64,000 nt of DNA from Pelagovum pacificum. Its GTDB lineage: Bacteria; Pseudomonadota; Alphaproteobacteria; Rhodobacterales; Rhodobacteraceae. A program made the translations under genes and the position numbers. Shown here piece by piece: positions 45,715 through 55,702 of the stretch; position 1 is the stretch's first letter; the number at the start of each line of letters is the position of its first letter. The stretch lies in assembly GCF_016134045.1 (NCBI RefSeq), contig NZ_CP065915.1, forward strand, positions 2,542,001-2,606,000, in the 5' to 3' direction. Under the pieces are notes generated by a model, which saw only the letters and a list, made by a program, of their open reading frames with translations, had not been told where the DNA came from and searched no databases.

Positions 45715-46183
45715 GGGACCACTCCATCCTGACGTCGGGCAGGCCCTCGTCGTTGTCGCCGTCCGTCGCCTCCACCTCGCGGAACCCGTGCCGGGTGTAG
45801 AAGGCGATCGCGCCGTCATTGGCGCGGAAGGTCCAGAGCGACAGCTGTACGGTTTCGGACATTGCCTGTTTCAACAGGGCCGAACCGATCCCCTGCCCCC
45901 GCCATCCGGGATCGAGGTAGAGCGCCGGGATTTCGCCGTCGCGCCGCGCGAGGAAGCCCGCGACGCCGGTGTGCAGGTCGGGCGACGCGGGTCCGGTTCC
46001 GGTCGCGTGCCCGGTATCGGCCACAGTGATGCGGGCGGTGCTGAACAGGCGTCCGAGAAAGCCGAGGTCCTCGGCCCGCGTGTGCAGCGACGGCATCCAG
46101 ATCGTATCGCGACACCAGTCGCCGAGGATGCGCGCGCAGTCGGGCAAATCGTCGTGGGTCGCGGGGCGCAGGGTGACAGTCAT
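45701..46183 (-). CDS. GNAT-family N-acetyltransferase
   Basis: The 160-residue protein has a GNAT fold: the acetyl-CoA pyrophosphate-binding loop DPGWRGQGIGSALLKQA (about 92-108) and the terminal strand region LWTFRANDGAIAFYTRHGF. The N-terminal TLRPATHDDLPDCARILGDW is the usual first strand and helix. The substrate is unknown. It is inserted between ycjX and the TIGR01620 gene with ATGA coupling on one side and a 14-base overlap on the other, so it is cotranslated with both. Confidence 0.87.
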   Translation of the reverse strand: MTVTLRPATHDDLPDCARILGDWCRDTIWMPSLHTRAEDLGFLGRLFSTARITVADTGHATGTGPASPDLHTGVAGFLARRDGEIPALYLDPGWRGQGIGSALLKQAMSETVQLSLWTFRANDGAIAFYTRHGFREVEATDGDNDEGLPDVRMEWSHGGA

Positions 46184-47595
46184 AGCCGGTCTCCGAACAG
46201 GAACTGGGCGGCCCGGTCGAGCCGGATGTGCGGCGGCCCGTCGCCCGGCTCGAGCGTCAGGCGCGCGGGCGCGAAATCCATGATCTCGTAATCCGCGTCG
46301 AGCCACCGCTCCGCCCCTTCCCGCGCCGGGGCCAGCAGGTGACCGGGATCAGAGGGCAATTCACCGGGATAGAAGGCGGCCTGCTTGCCGGTGCTCTTGA
46401 GCCGGCCGCGCACCACGTCGAGCGTGCGGCCACCGTGCTCCACCCGGTCCTCGACCGTGGTACGCAGCGAGGCGATCGACATCGCCTCCGTCTTCGCGCC
46501 GGCGAAGGCGGCCCGGTCGCGGGCGTCGCGCAACAGCGCCTCGGTGATCGCCGTCAGTTCGGGGTGTTGCGTATGGTGCAGGTGGTCGGCCTTGGTCGCG
46601 GCGAAGAGGATCTTCTCCACCCGGCGGCCCTGGAAGATGCGGGACAGGAAGGAGTTCCGCCCCGGCTGGAACGCCGACAGGATATCGGCGAGCGAATGGC
46701 GCAGATCCTCGACCGCCCGCGGCCCGGCGTGGATCGCGCCGAGCACGTCGACCAGCACGATCTGCCGGTCGATCCGGCTGAAATGGTCGCGGAAGAAGGG
46801 GCGCACCACGTTGCGCTTGTAGCTTTCGTAGCGGCGCTCGAACTCCCGCCAGAGCGAGCGGCGGCCGGTCTCTTCAGGTTTGGCCAGCGGCGCGAAGGTC
46901 AGCACGGGCGAGCCTTCGAGATCGCCGGGCAGCAGGAAGCGCCCCGGCGTGCAGTCCGACCAGCCCTTCGCCCGCGCGACGTTCAGGTAATCGGCGTAGG
47001 CCGACGACAGCCGCTTCGCCGTGGCCTCGTCGAGGTCGGCGGCGCCATCGGTGGCGCTGGCCATGGCGAGGTAGCCCGCCGCCTCCTTGCGGTTGGCGAT
47101 ACGTGTCAGCGTCTCGTCCGACCAGCTGGCGAAATCCTTGTCCATCAGCCCGAGGTCGAGCAGCCACTCGCCCGGATAGTCCACGATGTCGAGATGCACG
47201 GTGCGCGGCCCCTGCCAGCCCGACAGGAGCCCCGTCGGCTGCACCCGGAGCGACAGGCGCAGCTCGCTGATCCGGCGCGTGCCCTCGGGCCATCGCGGCT
47301 CGGGCGAGGTGAGCGCGGCGAGGTGGTCCTCGTACTCGAACCGAGGGATCGTGTCGTCCGGCTGCGGCTGGAGGTAGGCGGTGCGGATCGCGCCGTTCTT
47401 GGCGGCCAGAAGCTGCGGCATCCGTCCCCGGTCCATCAGGTTCGCCACCAGCGAGGTGATGAAGACCGTCTTGCCCGCCCGGCTCAGCCCCGTGACGCCG
47501 AGCCGGATCACCGGGTCGGAAAACGGCGCCGAGGCATAGTCCGTCATCGTCTCGACACTGCGGGATATTCCGTCCGCTATCGCGGTGATGACCAA
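46180..47595 (-). CDS. ycjX: YcjX-family GTP-binding protein (DUF463)
   Basis: The 471-residue P-loop protein has GLSRAGKT at 36-43, [13 protein letters not shown] as the second nucleotide-site segment, and a TKADH guanine-specificity-like motif. YcjX proteins are GTPases of the phage-shock gene set whose partner is YcjF. The start is TTG at 47595 with AAAGGGGCAGG upstream, which restores the family N-terminus ([14 protein letters not shown]); the first ATG is at 47547. The stop overlaps the GNAT start as ATGA. Confidence 0.88.
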   Translation of the reverse strand: MVITAIADGISRSVETMTDYASAPFSDPVIRLGVTGLSRAGKTVFITSLVANLMDRGRMPQLLAAKNGAIRTAYLQPQPDDTIPRFEYEDHLAALTSPEPRWPEGTRRISELRLSLRVQPTGLLSGWQGPRTVHLDIVDYPGEWLLDLGLMDKDFASWSDETLTRIANRKEAAGYLAMASATDGAADLDEATAKRLSSAYADYLNVARAKGWSDCTPGRFLLPGDLEGSPVLTFAPLAKPEETGRRSLWREFERRYESYKRNVVRPFFRDHFSRIDRQIVLVDVLGAIHAGPRAVEDLRHSLADILSAFQPGRNSFLSRIFQGRRVEKILFAATKADHLHHTQHPELTAITEALLRDARDRAAFAGAKTEAMSIASLRTTVEDRVEHGGRTLDVVRGRLKSTGKQAAFYPGELPSDPGHLLAPAREGAERWLDADYEIMDFAPARLTLEPGDGPPHIRLDRAAQFLFGDRL

Positions 47596-47703
47596 GACCT
47601 GCCCCTTTCACTTCTTTCGCGGCAAGATAGGGCGGGTGTGCCGCGATGTGTAGGGCCGACTGGCCCGCTTGCTCCGGACACGGCCTTCGGCTACGCGCCG
47701 GAC

Positions 47704-48477
47704 ATGCCCCGCTACGCGCTCAAGGTGGAATATGACGGCGGCCCGTTCTCGGGCTGGCAGCGGCAGGTCGACCTGCCGACCGTGCAGGGCGCGATCGAAG
47801 CCGCGCTCGCCCGGCTGGAGCCGCGCGACCACACGATCGCCGCCGCGGGCCGGACCGATGCCGGGGTGCATGCCTTCGGGCAGGTGGCCCATGCCGACAT
47901 GGAAAAGGACTGGGACCCGTTCCGCCTGTCGGAGGCGCTGAACTTCCACCTCAAGCCCGCGCCGGTCGCGATCATCGCCTGCGCCAAGGTCGCCGACGAC
48001 TGGCACGCTCGCTTCACGGCGATCGAACGGCGCTACCTGTTCCGGCTCGTGGCCCGGCGCGCGCCGCTGACCTTCGAGAAGGGCCAGGTCTGGCAGGTGG
48101 GCCATCCGCTCGACCTCGCCGCGATGCGTGAGGGGGCGGCGCATCTCGTCGGGCGGCACGACTTCACCACCTTCCGGTCGTCGATCTGCCAGGCGGACAG
48201 CCCGGTGAAGACGCTCGACAGGTTCGAGATCGAGGAGATCACCCGCCCCGACGGCTTCCCGGAATACCGCTTCCGCCTGCGCGCCCGGTCGTTCCTGCAC
48301 AACCAGGTCCGCAGCTTCGTCGGCACGCTGGAGCGGGTCGGCGCGGGGGCCTGGGCGCCCGACCGCGTGGCCGAGGCACTCGCGGCGAAGGACCGCGCGG
48401 CCTGCGGGCCGGTGTGCCCGCCGCATGGGCTGTATCTCGCCGGTGTCACATATCCGCACGATCCGTTCGGCCAATGA
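47704..48477 (+). CDS. truA: tRNA pseudouridine(38-40) synthase TruA
   Basis: The 257-residue enzyme isomerises uridines 38-40 in the anticodon stem. The catalytic Asp52 is in [11 protein letters not shown], with [12 protein letters not shown] near the N-terminus and [15 protein letters not shown] in the C-terminal half. The ATG at 47704 is the family-like start. It is divergent from ycjX and followed after 56 bases by tamA. Confidence 0.97.
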   Translation: MPRYALKVEYDGGPFSGWQRQVDLPTVQGAIEAALARLEPRDHTIAAAGRTDAGVHAFGQVAHADMEKDWDPFRLSEALNFHLKPAPVAIIACAKVADDWHARFTAIERRYLFRLVARRAPLTFEKGQVWQVGHPLDLAAMREGAAHLVGRHDFTTFRSSICQADSPVKTLDRFEIEEITRPDGFPEYRFRLRARSFLHNQVRSFVGTLERVGAGAWAPDRVAEALAAKDRAACGPVCPPHGLYLAGVTYPHDPFGQ

Positions 48478-48533
48478 CGTCCCTTTGACCGCCGACCCCA
48501 CATCTAGGTTTTGACCCCGCCGCTTCGCCCGTT

Positions 48534-50381
48534 ATGATGCGTGAGACCGGCGTTAAGACCGTCCTTTTGGCACTGGGGAGCCATCTTTTGAAATCGATTG
48601 CGAAGAGTACCGTCGCGGCCGTGGCACTGTTGGCCGGAGCGGGGCTCCCTGCACTTGCCCAGACTGTCGAGATCACGACGACGGACGAAGACCTCGAGGA
48701 CTCGCTGAGCGACGCGTCCCTGCTGCGCTCGCTCGAAGACAACGAGACCGAGGCCCCGGCACCGTCCGACTTCGTGAGCGCCGCGCGCGCCGACTACCGG
48801 CGGATGCTGACCGCCCTCTACAACGACGGCTACTACGGCGGCACCGTGTCGATCCTGATCGACGGGCGCGAGGCGTCGGGGATCGAGCCGCTCGACGCAC
48901 CGTCGTCCATCGGGCGCATTCAGGTTCTGGTCGATCCGGGCCCCCGCTTCACCTTCGGCCGCGCGGTCATCGAGCCCGTCGCGCCCGAGACCGAAGTGGA
49001 CGAAGGGTTCGCCCCGGGCGAGCCCGCACGGTCGGGCGTCGTGCGCTCCGCCGTGTCGGACGTCATCGGCGGCTGGCGCGACTACGGCCATGCCAAGGCC
49101 GACGTTGCGGACCAGCAGGTCACCGCCAACCACGCCGCCGACCAGCTGAACGTCGATGTCGCCATCGCGCCGGGGCCGCTACTGACCTTCGGCCCGCTCG
49201 TCGTGTCGGGCAACCGCCGCGTCCGGACCGAACGGATCATCGCCATCGCCGGCCTGCCGACGGGCGAACGCTTCGACCCCGAGGAAATCGACCTCGCCAC
49301 CGAGCGGCTGCGCCGCACTGGTGCCTTCTCCGCCGTCTCGCTCGAAGAGGCCGAGGAGATCGGCCCGAACCAGACGCTGCCGATCGAAGGCCTGTTCGTC
49401 GAGGACAAGTTGCGCCGCGTCGGCTTCGGCATCGAGGTCAGCTCGGTCGAGGGGCTGACGCTGTCGACCTTCTGGCTGCACCGCAACCTGCTTGGCGGGG
49501 CCGAACGGTTCCGCATCGACGGGGAGATCAACGGCATCGGGGCCGAGACGGACGAGATCGACTACGAGGTCGACCTCTCCTTCAACAAGCCCGCGATCTG
49601 GGGCCCGGACGTCGACCTCTACGCCAACCTCGGCTTCGGCGCGATCCAGGATCCGGCCTTCGACCTCCTGCTGGCGGAGGGTGAAATCGGCCTCACCCGG
49701 ATCGTCACGCCGGACCTTACGGTCAGTGGCGGCGTCGGCTTCCGCGCCGCCGAAGTCACGATCGACTCCCAGACATCGGATTATTTCCTGCTGACGCTGC
49801 CGCTGTCGGCGGAATTCGACCGTCGCAACAACGAGCTGAACCCCGAGAGCGGCTATTACATCGATGCCGAGCTGACCCCCTTCTACGGCGTCGAAGGGTC
49901 GGAAAGCGGGGCGCGGCTCTACAGTGATGCGCGCTACTACCGGAGCTTCGGCAACGACGACCGCTTCACCCTTGCTGGTCGGCTGCAGTTCGGCTCCGTC
50001 GTCGGGCCGACCGGGGCCGATGCGCCGGCCGACTACCTGTTCTACTCCGGGGGTGGCGGCACGGTGCGCGGGCAGGAATTCCAGTCGCTCGGCGTCACCA
50101 TCGACGGCACCGATTTCGGCGGCAACGCCTTCCTCGGCGCGCAGGCGGAAGCCCGGATCGGCGTGACCGACCGGATCGAGGCCGTCGCGTTCTACGATTA
50201 CGGCCAAATCGGCGAGGAGTCCCTGCCCGCCTCCGGCGACCCGAGCCACGCGGGCGTCGGGCTCGGCATCCGGTACGACACGGGCATCGGCCCGATCCGC
50301 CTCGACCTCGCGACCCCTGCCTCGGGGGATGATGCCTACAACTCCGTCGCCGTCTACATCGGGATTGGACAGTCGTTTTGA
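48534..50381 (+). CDS. tamA: Outer-membrane translocation module protein TamA
   Basis: The 615-residue Omp85 protein has a signal peptide ending near LPALAQ (about residue 43), POTRA domains (about 75-290; LLTFGPLVVSGNRRVRTERI is typical), and a C-terminal 16-strand barrel ending in phenylalanine (VAVYIGIGQSF). GYYIDAELTPF and YSGGGGTVRGQEFQSLG are Omp85 barrel motifs. With TamB it inserts outer-membrane proteins and may take part in lipid transport. ATGs at 48534 and 48537 are both possible. Confidence 0.93.
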   Translation: MMRETGVKTVLLALGSHLLKSIAKSTVAAVALLAGAGLPALAQTVEITTTDEDLEDSLSDASLLRSLEDNETEAPAPSDFVSAARADYRRMLTALYNDGYYGGTVSILIDGREASGIEPLDAPSSIGRIQVLVDPGPRFTFGRAVIEPVAPETEVDEGFAPGEPARSGVVRSAVSDVIGGWRDYGHAKADVADQQVTANHAADQLNVDVAIAPGPLLTFGPLVVSGNRRVRTERIIAIAGLPTGERFDPEEIDLATERLRRTGAFSAVSLEEAEEIGPNQTLPIEGLFVEDKLRRVGFGIEVSSVEGLTLSTFWLHRNLLGGAERFRIDGEINGIGAETDEIDYEVDLSFNKPAIWGPDVDLYANLGFGAIQDPAFDLLLAEGEIGLTRIVTPDLTVSGGVGFRAAEVTIDSQTSDYFLLTLPLSAEFDRRNNELNPESGYYIDAELTPFYGVEGSESGARLYSDARYYRSFGNDDRFTLAGRLQFGSVVGPTGADAPADYLFYSGGGGTVRGQEFQSLGVTIDGTDFGGNAFLGAQAEARIGVTDRIEAVAFYDYGQIGEESLPASGDPSHAGVGLGIRYDTGIGPIRLDLATPASGDDAYNSVAVYIGIGQSF

Positions 50382-53300
50382 AGACACGTGTCTGGAATCG
50401 GGCGTTTGCTCTGCTCGCCCTGCTTCTCCTGCCATTTCAAGCTGTTGCACAGGATGAGGACGACGACGTCGGCTACCTGACCCGGCTGTTGCAGGACAAC
50501 CTGTCCGACGTCAGCCGCGATGTCCGCATTCGCGGCTTCGAAGGCGCCCTGAGCACCGCCGCGTCCATCGAGTCGCTGTCCATCGCCGACGGCGAAGGGG
50601 TCTGGCTGGAGGCCGAGGGCCTCGTGCTCGACTGGAACCGCTCCGCCCTGCTGCGCGGCCGCGTCGATGTCGAAACGCTCTCGGCCGAACGGATCGCCAT
50701 TCTGCGCGCGCCGATCCCCGACCCGAACCTCGACCTGCCGCCGCCGGAAGCGCGCGTTTTCAGCCTGCCGGAACTGCCCGTTTCGATCGAGATCGGTGAG
50801 CTGCTGGTCGAGCAGATCGAGCTCGGCGAGACGCTGATCGGCCAACCGGTCGAGATGCGCCTCGAGGGGGCCGTGTCGCTGATCGGTGGCGAAGCCACCG
50901 CCGACATCCGTGCCGACCGCACCGACGGTGTCGAGGGGAGCTTTGTCATCGCCGGCGATTTCTCCAACGATTCCCGCAACCTCGAGATTTCCGCGCGGGT
51001 CGATGAGGCCCCCGGCGGCATCGTGGCAAGCACGCTGGACCTGCCCGGCGACCCGTCCGTTTCCATGCTGCTTGAAGGCAATGCGCCGATCGACGACTTC
51101 AGCGCCGAACTCTCCATCGACACCGATGGGGAAGAGCGGATCGCCGGCAGCTTCGCACTCTCCACGGAGCGGGAGGAAACCGACGGCGACGGGCCCCTGC
51201 CCCCGGCGACCCGCGCGTTCTCGGTCGATATCGGCGGCGACGTCACGACGCTCTTCGCGCCTGATTACCGGGAGTTCTTCGGCCCCGACATCCGTCTGGC
51301 CGCAAACGGACGCCTGTCGCCCGACGGCGCGCTGGACCTGCCGGAGCTGTCCATTACCGCACAGTCGATCAATATCGACGGCTCGCTGGAGCTCGGCCCC
51401 GGCGGCTGGCCCGAACGGTTCGCGCTCGACGGGACGCTCGAAGGTGACGGCGAACAGGTGCTGCTGCCGCTCGGCGGGCCGCGCACCTACGTCGACCGTG
51501 GCGAGATTTACGTGGCCTACGATGTCGAGACCGGCGACGAATGGAGCGGCTTCGCCCTGCTCGAAGGGTTCGAGCGGCCTGGCCTCTCCCTCCCCTCGCT
51601 GTCGCTGTTCGGCGACGGTGTCATCACGCAGTCCGAGGGCAACGCGCTCGGCGATGCGACGGCGAACCTCAACTATTCCGCCTCCGGCATCGTGATCGAC
51701 GACCTCGGCGTCGCGGAGGCGCTCGGCGACACGATCAGCGGCCTCGCCAACATCCGCTTCGACGAGGGCGAGCCGGTCGAGATCGAACAGATCACGATCG
51801 AGGGCGACGGCCTCTCGGCAGAGGCGAACGCCACGCTCGAACTCGTCGGCGATCTTGCCGTGCGCTTCGCCACGGTCGCGGAAGTCGCTGATTTCGGACG
51901 GTTCTCCACGCTCGCCGGCACTCCGCTGGAGGGCAGTGGCCAGATCGACGTGTCGGGCAACTACCTCGCCCTCGGCGGGTCGTTCGACATCGACCTGACT
52001 GCCGAGACCGCCAGCCTCGCCATCGGCAACGAGATGGTTGACCCGCTGATCGGCGGCGACGGCACCGTGCGCCTCGTTGCGGAACGCGACCTCGCCGGCA
52101 CCCGGGTGGAAACGTTTTCGGTCAGCACCGATGCGGTCACGGCAACGGGCGATGCCTCGCTCACCAGCACCGTCGCGACGATCGACCTGAACGCGGAAAT
52201 CAGCGACCTCGGGCTCGTCTCACCACAGCTCGCCGGGCCGGGAACGCTCGATATCGCGCTCGAACGCGATGCGGAGCTCGTGACCGTGTTCGACGGCGAC
52301 CTGGTGGCCGGCACCGCGAACCTCGCGATCGACGGCACCGCCCAGTCGGAGGAGAACGGCTACCTCACCGATTTCACCGTCAGCGGCATGGTCGAGGACC
52401 TCGCCAGCTTCGCCGATATCGCCGGACAGGATCTGGCCGGTAGCGCACAGCTGGAGGTTACCGGACAGGTGCAGCCTGTCGATCAGCTGTTCGATATCGA
52501 TCTCGCGGCCGAGACCGAGAACCTCGCCATCGGGATCGAGCAGGTCGATCCTCTCATCGCCGGGTCGGGCCGCCTGAACGTCAGCGCGGCGCGCGACGCG
52601 GCGGGGATCACCGTGGACCGGCTCGACCTGACGACCGACGAGGTCACCGTGACCGGCACCGCCCAGCTTGGCGAGGCGATGCGCAGTGCCGACATCGACG
52701 CGGAGCTTCGCGAAGTGGCGCTTGTGCTCGACGGGTTGTCGGGGCCGGCGACCCTGTCGCTGACCGCCGATCAGGACAACACCGGAAACGTTGCCGTCGA
52801 CCTGTCCGCAACCGCGCCGGAGACGAGCGTGTCCTTCGACGGCACCGTGGCGCCGCCCGAGCAGGACTATGTCACGCAGGGCGTTCTGACCGCGGACATC
52901 GCGACGCTGGCGCCGTTCGGCGACCTAGTCGGCCGGCCGCTGGCCGGTGCGGTGGAGCTGAGCGCATCAGGCATGGTCGAACCGCTGACCCGGTTCTTCG
53001 ATCTGGACCTTCAGGCCGATACCGAGGACCTCGCCATCGGGGAAGAGCGGGTCGATCCGCTGATCGGCGGCACCGGCCGGCTGCGGGCGGACGCCAAGAT
53101 GGATGCCGAAAGCCTGCTGGTGCGCAGCTTCTCCCTGACCACCGACGCGATCGAGGCGTCGGGCGAAGGCGAGTTCGGTGACGAGCGCCGCTCCGCCCGG
53201 ATCGACGCGGCGCTGTCCGATGCCGGACTGGTGTTGCCGCAGCTCTCGGGCCCCGCAAACGTTTCCGGCACGGCCGAACAGGATGCCCAAGGCAACGTCG

Positions 53301-55702
53301 ACATCGACCTGACCGCCACCGCGCCGAGCGCGACCGTCTCGGTCGATGCCGTCGTCGCACCGCCGGAGCAGAACTACCGCACCGAAGGCACGGTGAGCGC
53401 CGATATCACCTCGCTCGCGCCCTTCTCGGAGATCGCGGGCCGGCGGCTCGCCGGTGCGATCCAGCTCCAGGCGTCGGGGATGCTCGAGCCGATCAACCAG
53501 TATTTCGACCTCGAAGTGGCTGCCGATACCGAAGACCTCGCTGTCGGACTGGGCCTTGTCGATCCGTTGATCGACGGCACGGGCCGCTTGCGGGCCAACG
53601 CGGCGCGGGACGCCGAAAGCCTGACTGTGCGCAGCCTCGAGCTGACGACGGATCAGCTCGACATCACCGCCGAAGGGCAGCTTGGCGACGAGGTGCGGAC
53701 CGCCCGCATCGATGCGCGGCTGAACGAGGCGGGCATCCTGCTGAACGGCATTTCCGGTCCGGCGACGCTCGTCGGGACGGCGGATCAGGACGCGGCCGGA
53801 AACGTTACGGTCGACTTCACCGCCACCGCGCCGGAGACCCGCGCAGAGATCGACGCGGTGATCGCGCCGCCGGAGGAGAACTACCGCGCGACGGGCAGCC
53901 TGTCGGCGACGGTCGGTTCACTCGCACCGTTTTCGCGGCTTGTCGGACAGCAGTTGCGCGGGTCTGTCGCGCTCGAGGCGGAGGGCAGCGTCGCCCCGCT
54001 CGACGCGGCATTCGACCTTGACGTCAACGCGCGGACGTCCGACCTCGGCATCGGGATCGAGGCGGTCGACCAGCTTCTGCGGGGACCGGGCAACCTGAAC
54101 GCCAGTGTCGCGCGGGGCAGTGACGGGGCACTGACCGTGCGCGCGCTGAACGTCGGCCTGCCGAACCTGACGGTGTCGGGCGGAGCGACATCGGGCAGCA
54201 ACGGCGACACGGTGCAATTCGACGCCCGGCTTGCGGATGTCGGCATCTTCGTCCCCGACCTGTCGGGGCCCGTCACCGCGAGCGGCACGGCAAGCCGGAA
54301 CGGCACCGTCTGGACTGTCGACACGGATATCGACGGCGCGGGCGGCGTGAGCTCGTCCATTTCCGGACAGGTGTCGCAGAACGGCAATCTCGCGCTCAAT
54401 GCGAACGGGTCCGTGAACCTCGAACTGGCCAACAATATCCTCGCGCCGCGTCGGCTGGCGGGCACGGCGAACTTCAACCTGTCCGTTAACGGACCGCCGT
54501 CGTTCAACGCGATTTCCGGCACGATCAGCAGCAGTGGATCCACGCTCTCCCTGCCCTCTTTCGACAATGCGCTGGAGGATATCCAGGCGAACCTGTCGCT
54601 GGGTGGCGGGACCGGCACGCTCGACGTGCAGGCGCAGGTGGCGAGCGGCGGGTCGGTATCGCTGACCGGGCCGGTTACCGTGACTGTGCCGTTCAACGGC
54701 AACCTCGACCTGGCCATCAACGAAGTCGTGCTTCGCGATCCGCAACTCTACGAGACCACGATCAACGGCAACCTGTCGGTCGACGGTCCGATTTCGGGCG
54801 GTGCGACGGTGTCCGGTGTCGCGGTGCTTGGCCGCACCGAGATCCAGGTGCCGTCCTCCTCGGTCGGCGCTCTCGGACCGCTGCCCGAAGTCAGACACGT
54901 GAACACGCCCGGCGACGTGGCGGCGACGCTGAACCGGGCGGACGTCTCGCTCGACGGGACGGATCGGGATGACGACGCCGAAAGCGACGGCGGTCGCGAC
55001 CGCCCCTACCCGCTCGACATCCGGGTGGAGGCACCGGCGCGGATCTTCGTGCGGGGTCGTGGCCTCGACGCGGAACTGGGGGGTGAGCTCCGGATCACCG
55101 GCACCTCGGACGACATCCTGCCGGTGGGCCGGTTCGACCTGATCCGCGGCCGGCTCGACATTCTGCAACAGCGGTTCGAGCTGTCGGAGGGTTACGCGCA
55201 GCTTCAGGGCGATTTCGAACCCTACCTGCGTCTCGTCGCCTCGACCGAGGCGCGGGACGGCACGGTCGTTACCATCACGCTCGAAGGGCCGGCATCGGAC
55301 CCGGACGTGTCGTTCACCTCTTCGCCGGAGCTGCCGCAGGATGAAGTGCTGTCGCGGCTTCTGTTCGGGCGCGACCTCGCCAGCATCTCGCCCCTGCAGG
55401 CGGTGCAGCTCGCGGCGGCGGTCGGCACGCTGGCCGGGCGCGGCGGTGGTGGCCTGATCGGCGGCGTGCGCAATGGACTCGGCCTCGACGATCTCGACAT
55501 CACGACGGATGACGAGGGCAACGCGGCTGTGCGGGCGGGTGTCTACCTGTCGGAGAACATCTACACCGACCTGACCGTGAATGCCGAGGGCGAGACCGAG
55601 ATCGACCTCAACCTCGACATCACCGACAACGTCACCGCGCGCGGCACGGTGGGCGGCGACGGGGAGACCTCGCTCGGCATCTTCTACGAGCGCGACTACT
55701 AG
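50378..55702 (+). CDS. tamB: Translocation and assembly module protein TamB, unusually long
   Basis: The 1774-residue inner-membrane-anchored, periplasm-spanning beta protein partners TamA and belongs to the AsmA-like bridge proteins. The start is TTG at 50378, overlapping the tamA stop as TTGA; a signal or anchor helix follows (ALLALLLLPFQAVAQ). The C-terminal DUF490 region (about 1450-1774) has EVLSRLLFGRDLASISPLQAVQLA-like sequence and ends in GIFYERDY, the TamB terminus. The middle carries four gap-free 169-residue repeats (residues 554-1229). Alphaproteobacterial TamB is often 1200-1500 residues, so the extra length comes from these repeats. The acidic, Asp/Glu-rich composition is notable. 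Confidence 0.92.
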   Translation: MKTRVWNRAFALLALLLLPFQAVAQDEDDDVGYLTRLLQDNLSDVSRDVRIRGFEGALSTAASIESLSIADGEGVWLEAEGLVLDWNRSALLRGRVDVETLSAERIAILRAPIPDPNLDLPPPEARVFSLPELPVSIEIGELLVEQIELGETLIGQPVEMRLEGAVSLIGGEATADIRADRTDGVEGSFVIAGDFSNDSRNLEISARVDEAPGGIVASTLDLPGDPSVSMLLEGNAPIDDFSAELSIDTDGEERIAGSFALSTEREETDGDGPLPPATRAFSVDIGGDVTTLFAPDYREFFGPDIRLAANGRLSPDGALDLPELSITAQSINIDGSLELGPGGWPERFALDGTLEGDGEQVLLPLGGPRTYVDRGEIYVAYDVETGDEWSGFALLEGFERPGLSLPSLSLFGDGVITQSEGNALGDATANLNYSASGIVIDDLGVAEALGDTISGLANIRFDEGEPVEIEQITIEGDGLSAEANATLELVGDLAVRFATVAEVADFGRFSTLAGTPLEGSGQIDVSGNYLALGGSFDIDLTAETASLAIGNEMVDPLIGGDGTVRLVAERDLAGTRVETFSVSTDAVTATGDASLTSTVATIDLNAEISDLGLVSPQLAGPGTLDIALERDAELVTVFDGDLVAGTANLAIDGTAQSEENGYLTDFTVSGMVEDLASFADIAGQDLAGSAQLEVTGQVQPVDQLFDIDLAAETENLAIGIEQVDPLIAGSGRLNVSAARDAAGITVDRLDLTTDEVTVTGTAQLGEAMRSADIDAELREVALVLDGLSGPATLSLTADQDNTGNVAVDLSATAPETSVSFDGTVAPPEQDYVTQGVLTADIATLAPFGDLVGRPLAGAVELSASGMVEPLTRFFDLDLQADTEDLAIGEERVDPLIGGTGRLRADAKMDAESLLVRSFSLTTDAIEASGEGEFGDERRSARIDAALSDAGLVLPQLSGPANVSGTAEQDAQGNVDIDLTATAPSATVSVDAVVAPPEQNYRTEGTVSADITSLAPFSEIAGRRLAGAIQLQASGMLEPINQYFDLEVAADTEDLAVGLGLVDPLIDGTGRLRANAARDAESLTVRSLELTTDQLDITAEGQLGDEVRTARIDARLNEAGILLNGISGPATLVGTADQDAAGNVTVDFTATAPETRAEIDAVIAPPEENYRATGSLSATVGSLAPFSRLVGQQLRGSVALEAEGSVAPLDAAFDLDVNARTSDLGIGIEAVDQLLRGPGNLNASVARGSDGALTVRALNVGLPNLTVSGGATSGSNGDTVQFDARLADVGIFVPDLSGPVTASGTASRNGTVWTVDTDIDGAGGVSSSISGQVSQNGNLALNANGSVNLELANNILAPRRLAGTANFNLSVNGPPSFNAISGTISSSGSTLSLPSFDNALEDIQANLSLGGGTGTLDVQAQVASGGSVSLTGPVTVTVPFNGNLDLAINEVVLRDPQLYETTINGNLSVDGPISGGATVSGVAVLGRTEIQVPSSSVGALGPLPEVRHVNTPGDVAATLNRADVSLDGTDRDDDAESDGGRDRPYPLDIRVEAPARIFVRGRGLDAELGGELRITGTSDDILPVGRFDLIRGRLDILQQRFELSEGYAQLQGDFEPYLRLVASTEARDGTVVTITLEGPASDPDVSFTSSPELPQDEVLSRLLFGRDLASISPLQAVQLAAAVGTLAGRGGGGLIGGVRNGLGLDDLDITTDDEGNAAVRAGVYLSENIYTDLTVNAEGETEIDLNLDITDNVTARGTVGGDGETSLGIFYERDY
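52037..54064 (+). repeat. Four 507-bp in-frame tandem repeats within tamB
   Basis: Units begin at 52037, 52544, 53051 and 53558, each exactly 507 bases (169 residues), marked by VDPLIxGxG at the start. Within each unit the order is the same: VDPLI, a STTD/LTTD segment, LSGPA or LAGPG, a TAT-APxT strand pair, APPE-NY (units 2-4), LAPF, and FDLDL-ADTEDLAIG at the end. A degenerate fifth unit begins at 54065 (VDQLLRGPG). Units 3 and 4 are the most alike. Confidence 0.93.
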
